This document shows, one piece after another, positions 34,981 through 43,584 of a DNA stretch of 64,000 nt. The notes beneath the pieces were generated by a model. It was not told where the DNA came from and made no database searches. It worked only from the letters and a program-made list of their open reading frames with translations. Every line of letters starts with the position of its first letter. Within the stretch, counting starts at the first letter, position 1. Both the position numbers and the translations under genes were made by a program. The DNA comes from Shewanella canadensis (GTDB lineage Bacteria > Pseudomonadota > Gammaproteobacteria > Enterobacterales > Shewanellaceae): assembly GCF_003966225.1 (NCBI RefSeq), contig NZ_RXNU01000007.1, forward strand, positions 210,589 through 274,588, written 5' to 3'.

Positions 34981-36693
34981 ATGTCTACAACACTCGCTCA
35001 ACCTAGCCCAAATATGACCGATGTCAGAGATAAGAGTGAAATAGTCAGCTCTTTGAAGACGAAATGGCAACAATTTAACCGTGGTGATCGTCAGGTATTA
35101 GTGCTGGCAATTCTGGCGAGTGTCGTTGCTTGTGTTATCGTGCTTTTACTCTGGACGGCAAGCCAGGGCTATCGCCCCCTCTATGGTCAACAAGAGAAAG
35201 TTGAAACCTCACAGATAATCGAAGTCCTCGAAGCCGAAGGCATTAATTACCGCCTGGAGGCCAATTCAGGCCTGGTGCTGGTGCAGGAAGATAAGCTAGG
35301 TAAAGCGAGAATGTTACTCGCAGCTCGTGGCGTAAAAGCTAAAGTCCCTTCAGGTATGGAATCGCTGGATAACTCAGGAATTGGTACCAGCCAGTTTATG
35401 GAACAGGCAAAATATCGCCATAGCCTGGAAGGCGAGCTGTCTCGCACTATCATGGCATTAAAAGCCGTTCGCACCGCCAGAGTTCATCTTGCCATTCCTA
35501 AACGAACCCTGTTTATTCGTCAGCAACCTGAACTTCCATCGGCCTCTGTGATGCTGGACCTTTATGCAGGCTCAAAAATTCAACCGGGTCAAATAGAAGC
35601 CATTGCAAACTTAGTTGCCGGAAGCGTCACCGGCATGACCCCGGAGCGGGTGCAGATTGTCGATCAGGAGGGGAATCACCTTAGCTCGGGGATAGCAATC
35701 AATCAGGATATTACTCAGGCCAGAGATCGCCAACTCAAGTACACTCAGGAGTTGGAGCAGAGCCTGATCAATCGGGCATCGAGTATGCTGGCTCCAGTAC
35801 TGGGTAAAGAAAACTTTCAGGTTCAAATTGCCGCTCAAGTTAACTTTAACCAAGTCGAAGAGACCCGTGAGTCATTAGACCCCCAAACCGTGGTAACCCA
35901 GGAAAAGCAAAGCATCAATGACACCAATAGTGATATCGCCATGGGTATTCCGGGCGCACTCACAAATCAGGCTCCGAAAGCGCAGGCAAATAAAACTGAA
36001 GAAAACACCCGCCGTAACCTGAACCAGCAGGAGAGCCGCCAGTATGAGGTTGGGCGTTCGGTCAGGCATACCCGCTATCAGCAGATGCAGTTAGAGAACC
36101 TCTCGGTTTCGGTACTCCTCAATAATCAAGCCGCCGGTGAAAATGGATGGAGCGAAGCTCAGGTATCCCAGCTGGGCACTATGGTAAAAGATTCGATTGG
36201 CTACTCAATGCAGCGCGGCGATCAATTCAGCATAAACAGCTTCGATTTTGCCCCGGTACAGATAGCCCAGTTTGAGCCTATGCCCTGGTGGCAAACAGAA
36301 GGTTATCAAGCTTACCTTAGATATTTCATCGGCGGAATTCTTGGTTTCGGGCTCATTTTCTTTGTATTGCGCCCACTAGTGTCCCACCTGACCCGTACGG
36401 CAGAACATAGCCTCAAAGAGGAACTGCCTCAGGTAGAGCCGGCACTCGAAGCACCAAGCTCAAGTAGTATCAGCGGAGCTCAATCCGGCGATGGCCAGGC
36501 TCTGGCAGATCAATTGATGGGATTAGAACAGGATAAGTCTGATACCGACTGGCTCAGTAATCAGGGGCTGCCGGCACCGGGATCACCACTCACGGTGAAG
36601 ATGGAGCACCTGAGCCTGCTCGCTAACCAAGAGCCCGCTCGTGTGGCTGAGGTTATTGCTCACTGGATAGGCGATAACGAAAACGAGAGATGA
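34981..36693 (+). CDS. fliF: Flagellar MS-ring protein FliF
   Basis: Forms the membrane-embedded MS ring, the base of the flagellum. The 570-residue protein has transmembrane helices near residues 42-60 (VLAILASVVACVIVLLLW) and about 445-468 (YFIGGILGFGLIFFVLRPL), periplasmic ring-building motifs between (TSQFMEQAKYRHSLEGELSR, split here) and a cytoplasmic tail for FliG binding. Length is normal. A hairpin in the 96-base gap before it (GGGCC...GGCCC near 34938) may stabilise the message. Confidence 0.95.
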   Translation: MSTTLAQPSPNMTDVRDKSEIVSSLKTKWQQFNRGDRQVLVLAILASVVACVIVLLLWTASQGYRPLYGQQEKVETSQIIEVLEAEGINYRLEANSGLVLVQEDKLGKARMLLAARGVKAKVPSGMESLDNSGIGTSQFMEQAKYRHSLEGELSRTIMALKAVRTARVHLAIPKRTLFIRQQPELPSASVMLDLYAGSKIQPGQIEAIANLVAGSVTGMTPERVQIVDQEGNHLSSGIAINQDITQARDRQLKYTQELEQSLINRASSMLAPVLGKENFQVQIAAQVNFNQVEETRESLDPQTVVTQEKQSINDTNSDIAMGIPGALTNQAPKAQANKTEENTRRNLNQQESRQYEVGRSVRHTRYQQMQLENLSVSVLLNNQAAGENGWSEAQVSQLGTMVKDSIGYSMQRGDQFSINSFDFAPVQIAQFEPMPWWQTEGYQAYLRYFIGGILGFGLIFFVLRPLVSHLTRTAEHSLKEELPQVEPALEAPSSSSISGAQSGDGQALADQLMGLEQDKSDTDWLSNQGLPAPGSPLTVKMEHLSLLANQEPARVAEVIAHWIGDNENER

Positions 36694-36742
36694 TCTCATC
36701 GTTTCAAAAAAATCCCACAAGATTAGGTTTAAAAAACAGGTA

Positions 36743-37765
36743 GTGAACGTTGTGAATAAGAGTGAACTTGGAATAAAGATGGATAACCTGGAACAGGCAG
36801 CCATGTTGCTGCTTAGCATGGGAGAGAAGGGAGCCGCTCAGGTGATGTCACATCTGGACAGAAATGATGTTCAACACCTGAGCCACAAGATGGCCCGCTT
36901 ATCGAGCATAACCCAACAGGAAGCAGAGGCGGTACTCGGACGTTTCTTTATGCGCTATCAGGAGCAATCCGGTATCGCCAGAGCATCTCGTTCATACCTA
37001 CAGAAGACGTTAGATCTTGCTCTGGGCGATCGTGTCGCAAAAAGCCTCATAGACAGTATTTACGGTGACGAAATTAAAACCTTAGTCAAACGTTTAGAGT
37101 GGGTAGACCCGCAGCTGTTAGCCAGAGAGATCACCAATGAGCACAGTCAGCTCCAAGCCGTACTGCTTGGCCTGCTCCCACCTGAGAGTGCAGCTCAAGT
37201 GCTCCTTAGCCTGCCCACTGAAGGGCAGGATGAGGTATTGGTCCGTATCGCTCAACTCGGTGAACTCGACAGAGATGTCGTCGATGAGCTAAGGCAACTT
37301 GTCGAGCGCTGCATGTTAATCGCCATGGAGAAGAGCCATACTCAAGTCGCCGGCATTCGTCAGGTTGCAGATATTCTGAACCGCTTTGAGGGCGACAGAG
37401 AGCAACTGATGGATATGATAAAACTCCATGATACAAAATTGGCCAGTGATGTCGCCGACAACATGTTTGATTTTATTATCCTGGGAAGACAGAAGCCTGA
37501 AACTCTGCAGGAGATCATGGCAATCGTCCCTCCAGAGATGTTGGCATTAGCATTAAAGGGGATCGATTCAGAACTCAAATCCACCCTACTCCTGGCCCTG
37601 CCAAAACGTATGTCATCGGCAATTGAGACGCAAATTGAAGCCATCGGCGCCGTCCCACTAAGTCAGGCAACCAGTGCCAGAAAGGAGATCATGGAATTAG
37701 CCAAGCAGATGATGGACGACGGTGAGATTGAGCTACAACTATTTGAAGAGCAGGTGGTCGAATAA
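36743..37765 (+). CDS. fliG: Flagellar motor switch protein FliG
   Basis: C-ring protein that contacts MotA and generates torque. The 340-residue protein has the N-terminal FliF-binding part (LEQAAMLLLSMGEKGAAQVM), a middle domain with EHSQLQAVLLGLLPPESAA (the EHPQ-like motif is EHSQ), and the C-terminal torque domain with ESPQ-like LPKRMSSAIETQIEAIG. GTG 36743 starts the longest frame, with CAGG just upstream; internal ATG codons further in are less likely. Stop overlaps the fliH ATG. Confidence 0.93.
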   Translation: MNVVNKSELGIKMDNLEQAAMLLLSMGEKGAAQVMSHLDRNDVQHLSHKMARLSSITQQEAEAVLGRFFMRYQEQSGIARASRSYLQKTLDLALGDRVAKSLIDSIYGDEIKTLVKRLEWVDPQLLAREITNEHSQLQAVLLGLLPPESAAQVLLSLPTEGQDEVLVRIAQLGELDRDVVDELRQLVERCMLIAMEKSHTQVAGIRQVADILNRFEGDREQLMDMIKLHDTKLASDVADNMFDFIILGRQKPETLQEIMAIVPPEMLALALKGIDSELKSTLLLALPKRMSSAIETQIEAIGAVPLSQATSARKEIMELAKQMMDDGEIELQLFEEQVVE

Positions 37766-38523
37766 TGACATTCCAGATAGATAAAATGGATCCTAAGTGG
37801 CGCCTGAAGAAAGAGCTGGCACGCCGTCATCGATTTGCCCCCTTAGTTCAGCAGCCCCCGATGGAAGGCGAGGCCGGTACCGGCTGGCAAGACTATCAGG
37901 AAGCATTCGATAGAGGTTATGAAGAGGGAGTCGCCAAGGGGCATATGGAGGGCTTCGAGTCGGGTTCAGAAGAGGGGCGTCGCTCAGGCCATGCAAGCGG
38001 ATTCAATCAGGGGCGAATAGAGGGAAACCTAAAGGGTAAGGAAGCCATCGATGAGCAACTCAATCAGCTTATCGCTCCCCTGGGTGCACTTAAATCGATT
38101 CTGGAGGAGGGCCACACTCATCAGGTCTCACAACAACAGACCATGTTACTCGACCTGATTAGACGCGTCGCCCAACAGGTGATCCGTTGTGAACTCACCC
38201 TGCAACCACAACAGATCTTATCTCTGGTCGAGGAGACATTAACGGCACTTCCGGATACGCGCTCCGAGATAAAAATTCACCTGGAACCCAATGCCGTTAA
38301 TAAGCTCAAAGAGCTGGCATCGGATAAGATTCAAGACTGGACCTTAGTCGCCGATCCGAGCATATCTGCCGGCGGCTGCCGGATAGTGAGCGACAAATCT
38401 GATGCTGACGCCTCGGTTGAAACCCGGCTGAATGTTTGTATGGATCAGGTCTCGGCTAAGCTCAAGGAGCCGGAAACAAGCAACACAAACGCAGAAGCTG
38501 AGCTCCCTATCGATGTTGCATAA
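37765..38523 (+). CDS. fliH: Flagellar assembly protein FliH
   Basis: Cytoplasmic regulator and stator of the export ATPase FliI, linking it to FliN. The 252-residue protein shows the FliH glycine-repeat region (GYEEGVAKGHMEGFESGS, about residues 50-75) and a C-terminal V-ATPase E-like part with RRVAQQVIRCELTLQPQQIL. TAATG overlap with fliG and an 11-base overlap with fliI show tight coupling. Confidence 0.93.
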   Translation: MTFQIDKMDPKWRLKKELARRHRFAPLVQQPPMEGEAGTGWQDYQEAFDRGYEEGVAKGHMEGFESGSEEGRRSGHASGFNQGRIEGNLKGKEAIDEQLNQLIAPLGALKSILEEGHTHQVSQQQTMLLDLIRRVAQQVIRCELTLQPQQILSLVEETLTALPDTRSEIKIHLEPNAVNKLKELASDKIQDWTLVADPSISAGGCRIVSDKSDADASVETRLNVCMDQVSAKLKEPETSNTNAEAELPIDVA

Positions 38524-39859
38524 CCTACAGCCAAGCGAAAATGCGATTACCGATGCACCAGACTGGCCGCGCGTCCCTGTGGCTCAGGTCTATGGCAGGT
38601 TAACCCGCGTCAACGGCCTACTGCTCGAGGCCGTGGGTTGTCAGCTCGGCATGGGAGATCGCTGTCATATCGAATGTCGGGACGGTCGTCTCATTGAAGC
38701 CGAAGTCGTTGGTTTTAACAGGGAGACACTCTGCCTGATGCCAATCGAGCATACTTCCGGCTTAATGCCGGGCTCCAGAGTTATGCCACTCGCCGAACAG
38801 GTAATGATCCCTGTAGGTTCTTCGCTTCTAGGGCGCGTACTCGACGGCTTAGGCCAGCCGCTGGATGCGTTTGGGCCACTCAAAAATTCACAGAGCGTTC
38901 CCCTTTGCAATAACACCACTAACCCCCTGCTTCGTAAGCCAATCAGAGAGCCTCTGGATGTGGGGATCCGCGCCATTAACGCCCTACTCCCTATAGGTAG
39001 AGGCCAACGACTCGGGCTGTTTGCGGGCTCTGGGGTGGGCAAGAGTGTATTGCTCGGCATGATGACACGTTTTACCGAGGCTGACGTTGTGGTCGTCGGA
39101 TTGATCGGCGAGCGTGGTCGGGAGGTCAGAGAGTTTATCGAAGAGTCATTGGGTGATGAGGGAAGGAAACGTGCCGTCGTCATTGCAGCCCCAGCCGATA
39201 CCACACCTCTGATGCGAATGCGGGCTATGCGTCTGTGTCACCACGTCGCCGCCGCGTTCAGAGATCAGGGAAAACAGGTACTACTGCTTGTCGACTCACT
39301 CACCCGCTACGCCCAGGCACAACGAGAAATCGCCCTGAGCCTTGGGGAGCCACCAGCGACCAAAGGCTATCCGCCATCGGCTTTTGCACAGCTTCCAAGT
39401 TTAGTAGAACTCGCGGGTAACGGACAAGATCCCGTCGGAACGCTTACCGCTTTCTATACCGTATTGACCGAAGGCGATGATCAACAAGATCCCATTGCCG
39501 ATGCGGCAAGGGCTATCTTGGATGGTCACCTGGTATTGAGTCGCAAACTCGCCGAACAGGGACACTTTCCAGCCATAGATATCTCGGCATCGGTCAGCAG
39601 GCTAGCCACTCAGGTCGCCGATCAAGCCCAGTTAGCGCAAGGCCACCATTTCAGACACCTGAACAGCCGCTATAACGAAGTGAAAGAGCTACTCCCATTA
39701 GGGGGCTACCAGGCCGGACACGACCCTGATATGGACTTGGCCGTAAAAAGTTATCCCATGATGGCACAATTTCTTCAGCAAAATACCGAGCAAAAGTTCG
39801 ACTTACAACAGAGCCTGGAGCAGTTAAGCGATCTAGTTGAACGTACCGGTAAAGAGTAG
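38513..39859 (+). CDS. fliI: Flagellum-specific ATP synthase FliI
   Basis: Export ATPase that releases substrates from chaperones. From ATG 38513 the protein has 448 residues; the frame is open 27 codons further, inside fliH, but the start chosen gives MLHNLQPSENAITDAPDW with normal length. Walker A is LGLFAGSGVGKSVLLGM, Walker B QVLLLVDSLTRYAQAQREI and GYPPSAFAQLPSLVELAG is typical of FliI/YscN. It overlaps the fliH stop by 11 bases. Confidence 0.95.
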   Translation: MLHNLQPSENAITDAPDWPRVPVAQVYGRLTRVNGLLLEAVGCQLGMGDRCHIECRDGRLIEAEVVGFNRETLCLMPIEHTSGLMPGSRVMPLAEQVMIPVGSSLLGRVLDGLGQPLDAFGPLKNSQSVPLCNNTTNPLLRKPIREPLDVGIRAINALLPIGRGQRLGLFAGSGVGKSVLLGMMTRFTEADVVVVGLIGERGREVREFIEESLGDEGRKRAVVIAAPADTTPLMRMRAMRLCHHVAAAFRDQGKQVLLLVDSLTRYAQAQREIALSLGEPPATKGYPPSAFAQLPSLVELAGNGQDPVGTLTAFYTVLTEGDDQQDPIADAARAILDGHLVLSRKLAEQGHFPAIDISASVSRLATQVADQAQLAQGHHFRHLNSRYNEVKELLPLGGYQAGHDPDMDLAVKSYPMMAQFLQQNTEQKFDLQQSLEQLSDLVERTGKE

Positions 39860-39870
39860 GAGTTCAACTA

Positions 39871-40290
39871 TTGAAACAGCTACAGAGACTATGCCAGCAA
39901 GAAGAGAGGAAACTGAGCCAACTCGGCAGACAAAGAGGAGAGGCGCAGCAGCGCATCGAGTCTATCGCTCAGCAACAACGCAGCCTGGGAGAGATGCTCG
40001 ATGAATATCAACAATACTCTCCTAAAGTGGCCTGCTCATTGTTATTGCAAAACAGCAATAACCTTCAGTTAGCATTGAGACCAATGCAAGCCCGGTTAAC
40101 GAGGCAACAGATATTACTACAGCAAGAACACCTGCGGGTAGATGGATTATGGCGTCAGCAACTTGGCCGTCAACAAGGGATAAAATGGCTCTACCAAAAA
40201 CGTAAACAGGACAAAATAGAGCTCAACAATCGGCAGGAACAGAAACAGCTCGATGATCTTGCCTCAAGGGCCCGGACCAACAGATCCTAA
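39871..40290 (+). CDS. fliJ: Flagellar export protein FliJ
   Basis: Small coiled-coil stalk of the export ATPase. The 139-residue protein is almost all polar helix, rich in Gln, Arg, Leu and Lys (QRLCQQEERKLSQLGRQRGE), as in FliJ. It starts at TTG 39871 with TAGGAG at 39857-39862. Sequence conservation is low, so the call rests on position after fliI and on coiled-coil composition. Confidence 0.82.
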   Translation: MKQLQRLCQQEERKLSQLGRQRGEAQQRIESIAQQQRSLGEMLDEYQQYSPKVACSLLLQNSNNLQLALRPMQARLTRQQILLQQEHLRVDGLWRQQLGRQQGIKWLYQKRKQDKIELNNRQEQKQLDDLASRARTNRS

Positions 40291-40305
40291 TCTAACGGAT
40301 CATAG

Positions 40306-40755
40306 CTAACGGGTATGCTGTGGCGCACCATAATCTATGTTCTGGGTCGCATCTCGATTCAGTAAGTTAGTTATCACATCCTGCTGCCCGACTAACAGCT
40401 TTCCATTGGCTTCATTCACCCGCTGGCTCTCTTTGACTAAGAGCAGCAGGTTTTCCCATAACAGCTTCACCTGAGTCGATGCATGAGCCGGCAGCTTAGC
40501 GATAAGTTGCTCCATACCATTGGCATCCCCCGCGACCCCTAAACTGATAAGCCCCTCACTTCGAAGCTTAGCTCGCTGCTGAAGATGTTCACACAGCGTC
40601 GTTTGGTGGCCGTTGTGATACTTAAGCCCATGGTTATCGCGTCGTTGCATCAAGTCTCTTTGACGTTTCAACATGCTTTTAAGTTGCTTATAACCTTCGA
40701 TATCCTGACGAATACCACGAATAATCGATTGAACAACCTCTCTTTTATTAGACAT
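40306..40755 (-). CDS. flgN: Flagellar chaperone FlgN
   Basis: Secretion chaperone for FlgK and FlgL. A 149-residue, mostly helical protein on the minus strand, directly after flgM with two bases between. Helical repeats such as GYKQLKSMLKRQRDLMQRRD near residues 16-36 fit FlgN; similarity is modest, and position in flgAMN is decisive. Confidence 0.85.
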   Translation of the reverse strand: MSNKREVVQSIIRGIRQDIEGYKQLKSMLKRQRDLMQRRDNHGLKYHNGHQTTLCEHLQQRAKLRSEGLISLGVAGDANGMEQLIAKLPAHASTQVKLLWENLLLLVKESQRVNEANGKLLVGQQDVITNLLNRDATQNIDYGAPQHTR

Positions 40756-40757
40756 AA

Positions 40758-41042
40758 TTAACCGTGCTGTTGCAGCATAGATTCTGAGATAGCCGCGAGA
40801 TTGAGTTCAAAGCTGCCATCCCTTAAAGACTGACGAATTTCAGCCATTTTCGTTCTATCGACATCCTCGATCTGCTGCAGCTGTGTCTGAGAACGGGCAA
40901 GCAAATGCCAATCATCGCTGACTGCTTTTTGAGGGAGAGCTTGAGACACCGGCTTTTTGTCCTTGAGTTCAGGGAGTGTCGCCGACTCCTTCTTAGTACT
41001 TATCTCAGTACTAAGGGCACTGTTAATTTTATTGATTTCCAT
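40758..41042 (-). CDS. flgM: Anti-sigma-28 factor FlgM
   Basis: Inhibits the flagellar sigma factor FliA (LafS) until it is exported after hook completion. The 94-residue protein has the unstructured N-terminus (MEINKINSALSTEISTKKES) and the conserved helices near the end, with VDRTKMAEIRQSLRDGSFE as family signature. It lies on the minus strand before flgN; a sigma-28-like box GCCGATAA at 41107-41114 precedes it by about 65 bases. Confidence 0.9.
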   Translation of the reverse strand: MEINKINSALSTEISTKKESATLPELKDKKPVSQALPQKAVSDDWHLLARSQTQLQQIEDVDRTKMAEIRQSLRDGSFELNLAAISESMLQQHG

Positions 41043-41106
41043 CGTGATCCACCGATAATAATGGCTGTTAATTCATAAAAGCGACACAAAGCGGGTCAAA
41101 CTAAAA

Positions 41107-41114
41107 TTATCGGC
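41107..41114 (-). promoter_or_regulatory. Sigma-28-like -10 box before flgM
   Basis: GCCGATAA, the exact sigma-28 -10 consensus, occurs on the minus strand between flgA and flgM, at a suitable distance for flgM. The -35 (TCGACGGT at the right spacing) fits TAAAGTTT poorly, so this is tentative. FliA-driven flgM would give the usual feedback. Confidence 0.4.
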
Positions 41115-41118
41115 CACC

Positions 41119-41865
41119 TTAAAATACCGTCGATACGCGCCCCTTTGCCGTCGGAAATGCGGTGATCACCTTACCCGAACTCAAATTTTTAACCCGGATA
41201 GCCTCCCCCTCGCCACCGGACTCGAGGGCCTCCCCCGCCATGTTGGCGTAAAAGCCCTGACTGCGGGCCTCTATGATCACCTTATCACCAATGTTTACCC
41301 ATTGAGGTGCGCTCAGATGATGTAACTGAATAGCCCTGTGCCTGCGTAATTTTCGGCTCACCTGACGGCCGATAATATCATCGGTCCTGGTGAGCAAATC
41401 TCTGTCTGACGCGCCTAAGACTATTGGCTGCCATTCGATATCCTTTGCACCGATAAACTCGCCTCGCTTCATGGCTCTGTTCGCCACCGGCAGCCTGGCC
41501 GTCACTTTCACCTTAGCCCTCACAAACAGAGACCAAGCTTGGGAAGCACATAAAACCTTACGCTGCACATTGCCAAAAACCAGCCCGCCCCCTGTATCTA
41601 TCTGCAACGGCTCGGGACAAATCTTCAGCTTGACGGCCCCCGAAGGCACCCTCACCTCAATATTATGCTCTACCGATTTCAGACCCGCTTGTCGCTGCCA
41701 TTGAGCTATCTCTTGACTCAGCAGTTGCGTCAGCTGGTTTTCTAACTGCTGCTTTGCATTGAGGGATTCCTCCGCACAGACCCTAAGCGGAAGTAGACAG
41801 GAAAAAAATATAAGGAAACAGGAAACCGCTATTCCTCCCCACCGAACAAAAACACAGTAACCCAT
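41119..41865 (-). CDS. flgA: Flagellar basal body P-ring formation protein FlgA
   Basis: Periplasmic chaperone for P-ring assembly. The 248-residue protein has an N-terminal hydrophobic signal (GIAVSCFLIFFSCLLPLRVCA) and the SAF/FlgA domain in the C-terminal half with LPVANRAMKRGEFIGAKDIEW and a final VKNLSSGKVITAFPTAKGRV. Divergent from flgB across a short gap with a sigma-54 promoter aimed at flgB. Confidence 0.9.
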   Translation of the reverse strand: MGYCVFVRWGGIAVSCFLIFFSCLLPLRVCAEESLNAKQQLENQLTQLLSQEIAQWQRQAGLKSVEHNIEVRVPSGAVKLKICPEPLQIDTGGGLVFGNVQRKVLCASQAWSLFVRAKVKVTARLPVANRAMKRGEFIGAKDIEWQPIVLGASDRDLLTRTDDIIGRQVSRKLRRHRAIQLHHLSAPQWVNIGDKVIIEARSQGFYANMAGEALESGGEGEAIRVKNLSSGKVITAFPTAKGRVSTVF

Positions 41866-41887
41866 TAAAAAACCTCAACTAAATTAT

Positions 41888-41904
41888 TTGGCACACTATT
41901 TGTA
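41888..41904 (+). promoter_or_regulatory. Sigma-54 promoter of the flgB operon
   Basis: TTGGCACACTATTTGTA matches TTGGCAC-N5-TTGCA with only the C of -12 GC changed to T; GG (41890-41891) and GT (41902-41903) are ten bases apart. Transcription would start near 41914, 43 bases before flgB. LafK is the likely activator. Confidence 0.7.
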
Positions 41905-41956
41905 ATAGCAAGAGAAGCGAAACGTAACAACAGAACACTAATGACTAGGAGTCGCA

Positions 41957-42307
41957 ATGGCTATCAACCTCGATGCCGCACTGGGTATCCATCCCCAAAC
42001 GCTCGATTTTAGAGTCGAACGAACCAAGATACTAGCAGGCAATCTGGCAAATGCCGAGACCCCTGGTTATAAAGCTAAAGATCTTAATTTTCAAGCACTC
42101 ATATCAGGTATTAACGCCGGTATGTCAGCCAGCAATCAATATGAAGTGGGCTACCGAGTGCCGTATCAGACCTCTGCCGACCAAAATACCGTCGAACTCG
42201 GCAAGGAGCAGGCAAGGTACTCACAAAATGCGATGGATTACCAAACCAGCCTGACCTTTCTCAACATGAAGATCTCGGGGCTTAAGTCGGCCATCGAAGG
42301 GCAATAG
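41957..42307 (+). CDS. flgB: Flagellar basal-body rod protein FlgB
   Basis: Proximal rod protein, 116 residues. NLANAETPGYKAKDLNF near residues 31-47 is the flg rod signature, and the C-terminal NAMDYQTSLTFLNMKISGLKS is typical of FlgB. AGGAG precedes the ATG. First gene of the flgB-flgL operon, read from a sigma-54 promoter. Confidence 0.95.
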   Translation: MAINLDAALGIHPQTLDFRVERTKILAGNLANAETPGYKAKDLNFQALISGINAGMSASNQYEVGYRVPYQTSADQNTVELGKEQARYSQNAMDYQTSLTFLNMKISGLKSAIEGQ

Positions 42308-42405
42308 GCGATCCGTTTGTTCGGTTACAGAACCGATGTAACAGAGACGCTGACCGCAGCGTAGATACAGTAAATTGTTTTGAATTCAGGAGTGAGAATC
42401 TAACC

Positions 42406-42825
42406 ATGTCATTTGGAGAGATCTATCAGATAGCGGGAGCCGGCATGCATGCCCAGAGCATTCGCCTCAATACCGTTGCCAGCAACCTGGCCAATGCGGG
42501 CGCCGCGGCAGAGACTCAAGATAGCGCTTACAGAGCATTAAAGCCGGTATTTGCCACCATCTATAACCAGACGCAAACCGGCGAGGTCTCTGGCGCGCAG
42601 GTTGAGATCGCCGCCATAGTTGAAAGCGATGCACCACTCGATATGCGCTACGAACCTGACCACCCTTTTGCCGATGAACAGGGTTATGTCGCCTACTCCA
42701 ACGTCAACACCGTCGAGGAGATGGCAGACATGATGGCAGCGAGTCGTTCATTTGAAACCAGTGTCGAAGTGATGAACCAGGCTCGCTCCATGCAGCAAGG
42801 TCTCCTGCAGCTGGGCACGAAGTAA
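42406..42825 (+). CDS. flgC: Flagellar basal-body rod protein FlgC
   Basis: Proximal rod protein of 139 residues. N-terminal signature LNTVASNLANAGAAAETQDSAY in place of the usual ANA-x-T motif, and the C-terminal VNTVEEMADMMAASRSFETSVEVMN region are those of FlgC. The gap after flgB contains two small hairpins (CGGTT/AACCG and GCTG-type) that may serve message stability. Confidence 0.94.
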   Translation: MSFGEIYQIAGAGMHAQSIRLNTVASNLANAGAAAETQDSAYRALKPVFATIYNQTQTGEVSGAQVEIAAIVESDAPLDMRYEPDHPFADEQGYVAYSNVNTVEEMADMMAASRSFETSVEVMNQARSMQQGLLQLGTK

Positions 42826-42891
42826 ATTCGTTGAATAACAAAGTGAAGATGTCGAAACGACAACTTCAGATATGAGTTGGAGTTAAACAGG

Positions 42892-43557
42892 ATGAATGTA
42901 AACAGTACCACCAGCAGTAGCGGCAACGATAACACCAATGATGTGATGAATTCGCCGGGTAACGATGCGGCGTCTATCAAGAATGAATTTATGACCTTGA
43001 TGATCGCGCAGATCCAAAATCAGGACCCGACAAATCCTATCGACAGCACCGAATATGTCACTCAGTTAGCCCAATTCTCTCAGGTTGAGAGTTTAGAGCA
43101 GATGCGCCTGAACCAGTCGACTCAGATGGTCATGATGGAAAATCTGGGCATAGTTCAATCGGCGCAGCTGATCGGCAAAGATGCCATGGTCCCGGCTTCC
43201 GAATTGACCTTAGATACAGAAACGGTTCACGGCAAAGTCTATACCGGCAACGCCGTCGAAGAGCTCAGTATCGACATCAAAAATAAGAGCGGTGAAGTGG
43301 TATCAACCCTGAAACTGGGTCCTCAGGAAGTCGGTGACATCGAATTTTCCATAGACCCTGAAGCACTGGGACTCCCGCCAGGCGAATACAGCATAGAAGC
43401 CCAGGCCACATCGGGTGAAGAAACACTGACCGCAGATACCTTCATTCAAGCTCCTATTGAGAAGATCCACTTCGTCAGCGCCTCTGGAATGATGATGGCC
43501 GAGCTTGGCTACGGTCTCGGCACCGTATCTGTTCTGGATATATCTGAAGTCTCATAA
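42892..43557 (+). CDS. flgD: Flagellar hook assembly scaffold FlgD
   Basis: Hook cap protein that is lost at hook completion. I chose ATG 42892, with GGAG (42879-42882) nine bases upstream; TTG 42877 is in frame but overlaps that site. The 221-residue protein has the FlgD N-terminal motif FMTLMIAQIQNQDPTNPID and EYVTQLAQFSQVESLEQM, then the tudor-fnIII part. Standard length. Confidence 0.94.
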   Translation: MNVNSTTSSSGNDNTNDVMNSPGNDAASIKNEFMTLMIAQIQNQDPTNPIDSTEYVTQLAQFSQVESLEQMRLNQSTQMVMMENLGIVQSAQLIGKDAMVPASELTLDTETVHGKVYTGNAVEELSIDIKNKSGEVVSTLKLGPQEVGDIEFSIDPEALGLPPGEYSIEAQATSGEETLTADTFIQAPIEKIHFVSASGMMMAELGYGLGTVSVLDISEVS

Positions 43558-43584
43558 CCTACACTGTCAGCAAAGGATAAAACC

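Noticed and set aside
38665..39204. 179-codon minus-strand frame inside fliI
   Set aside because: Antisense shadow of a well-conserved gene, rich in Ser, Arg and Pro as such shadows are.
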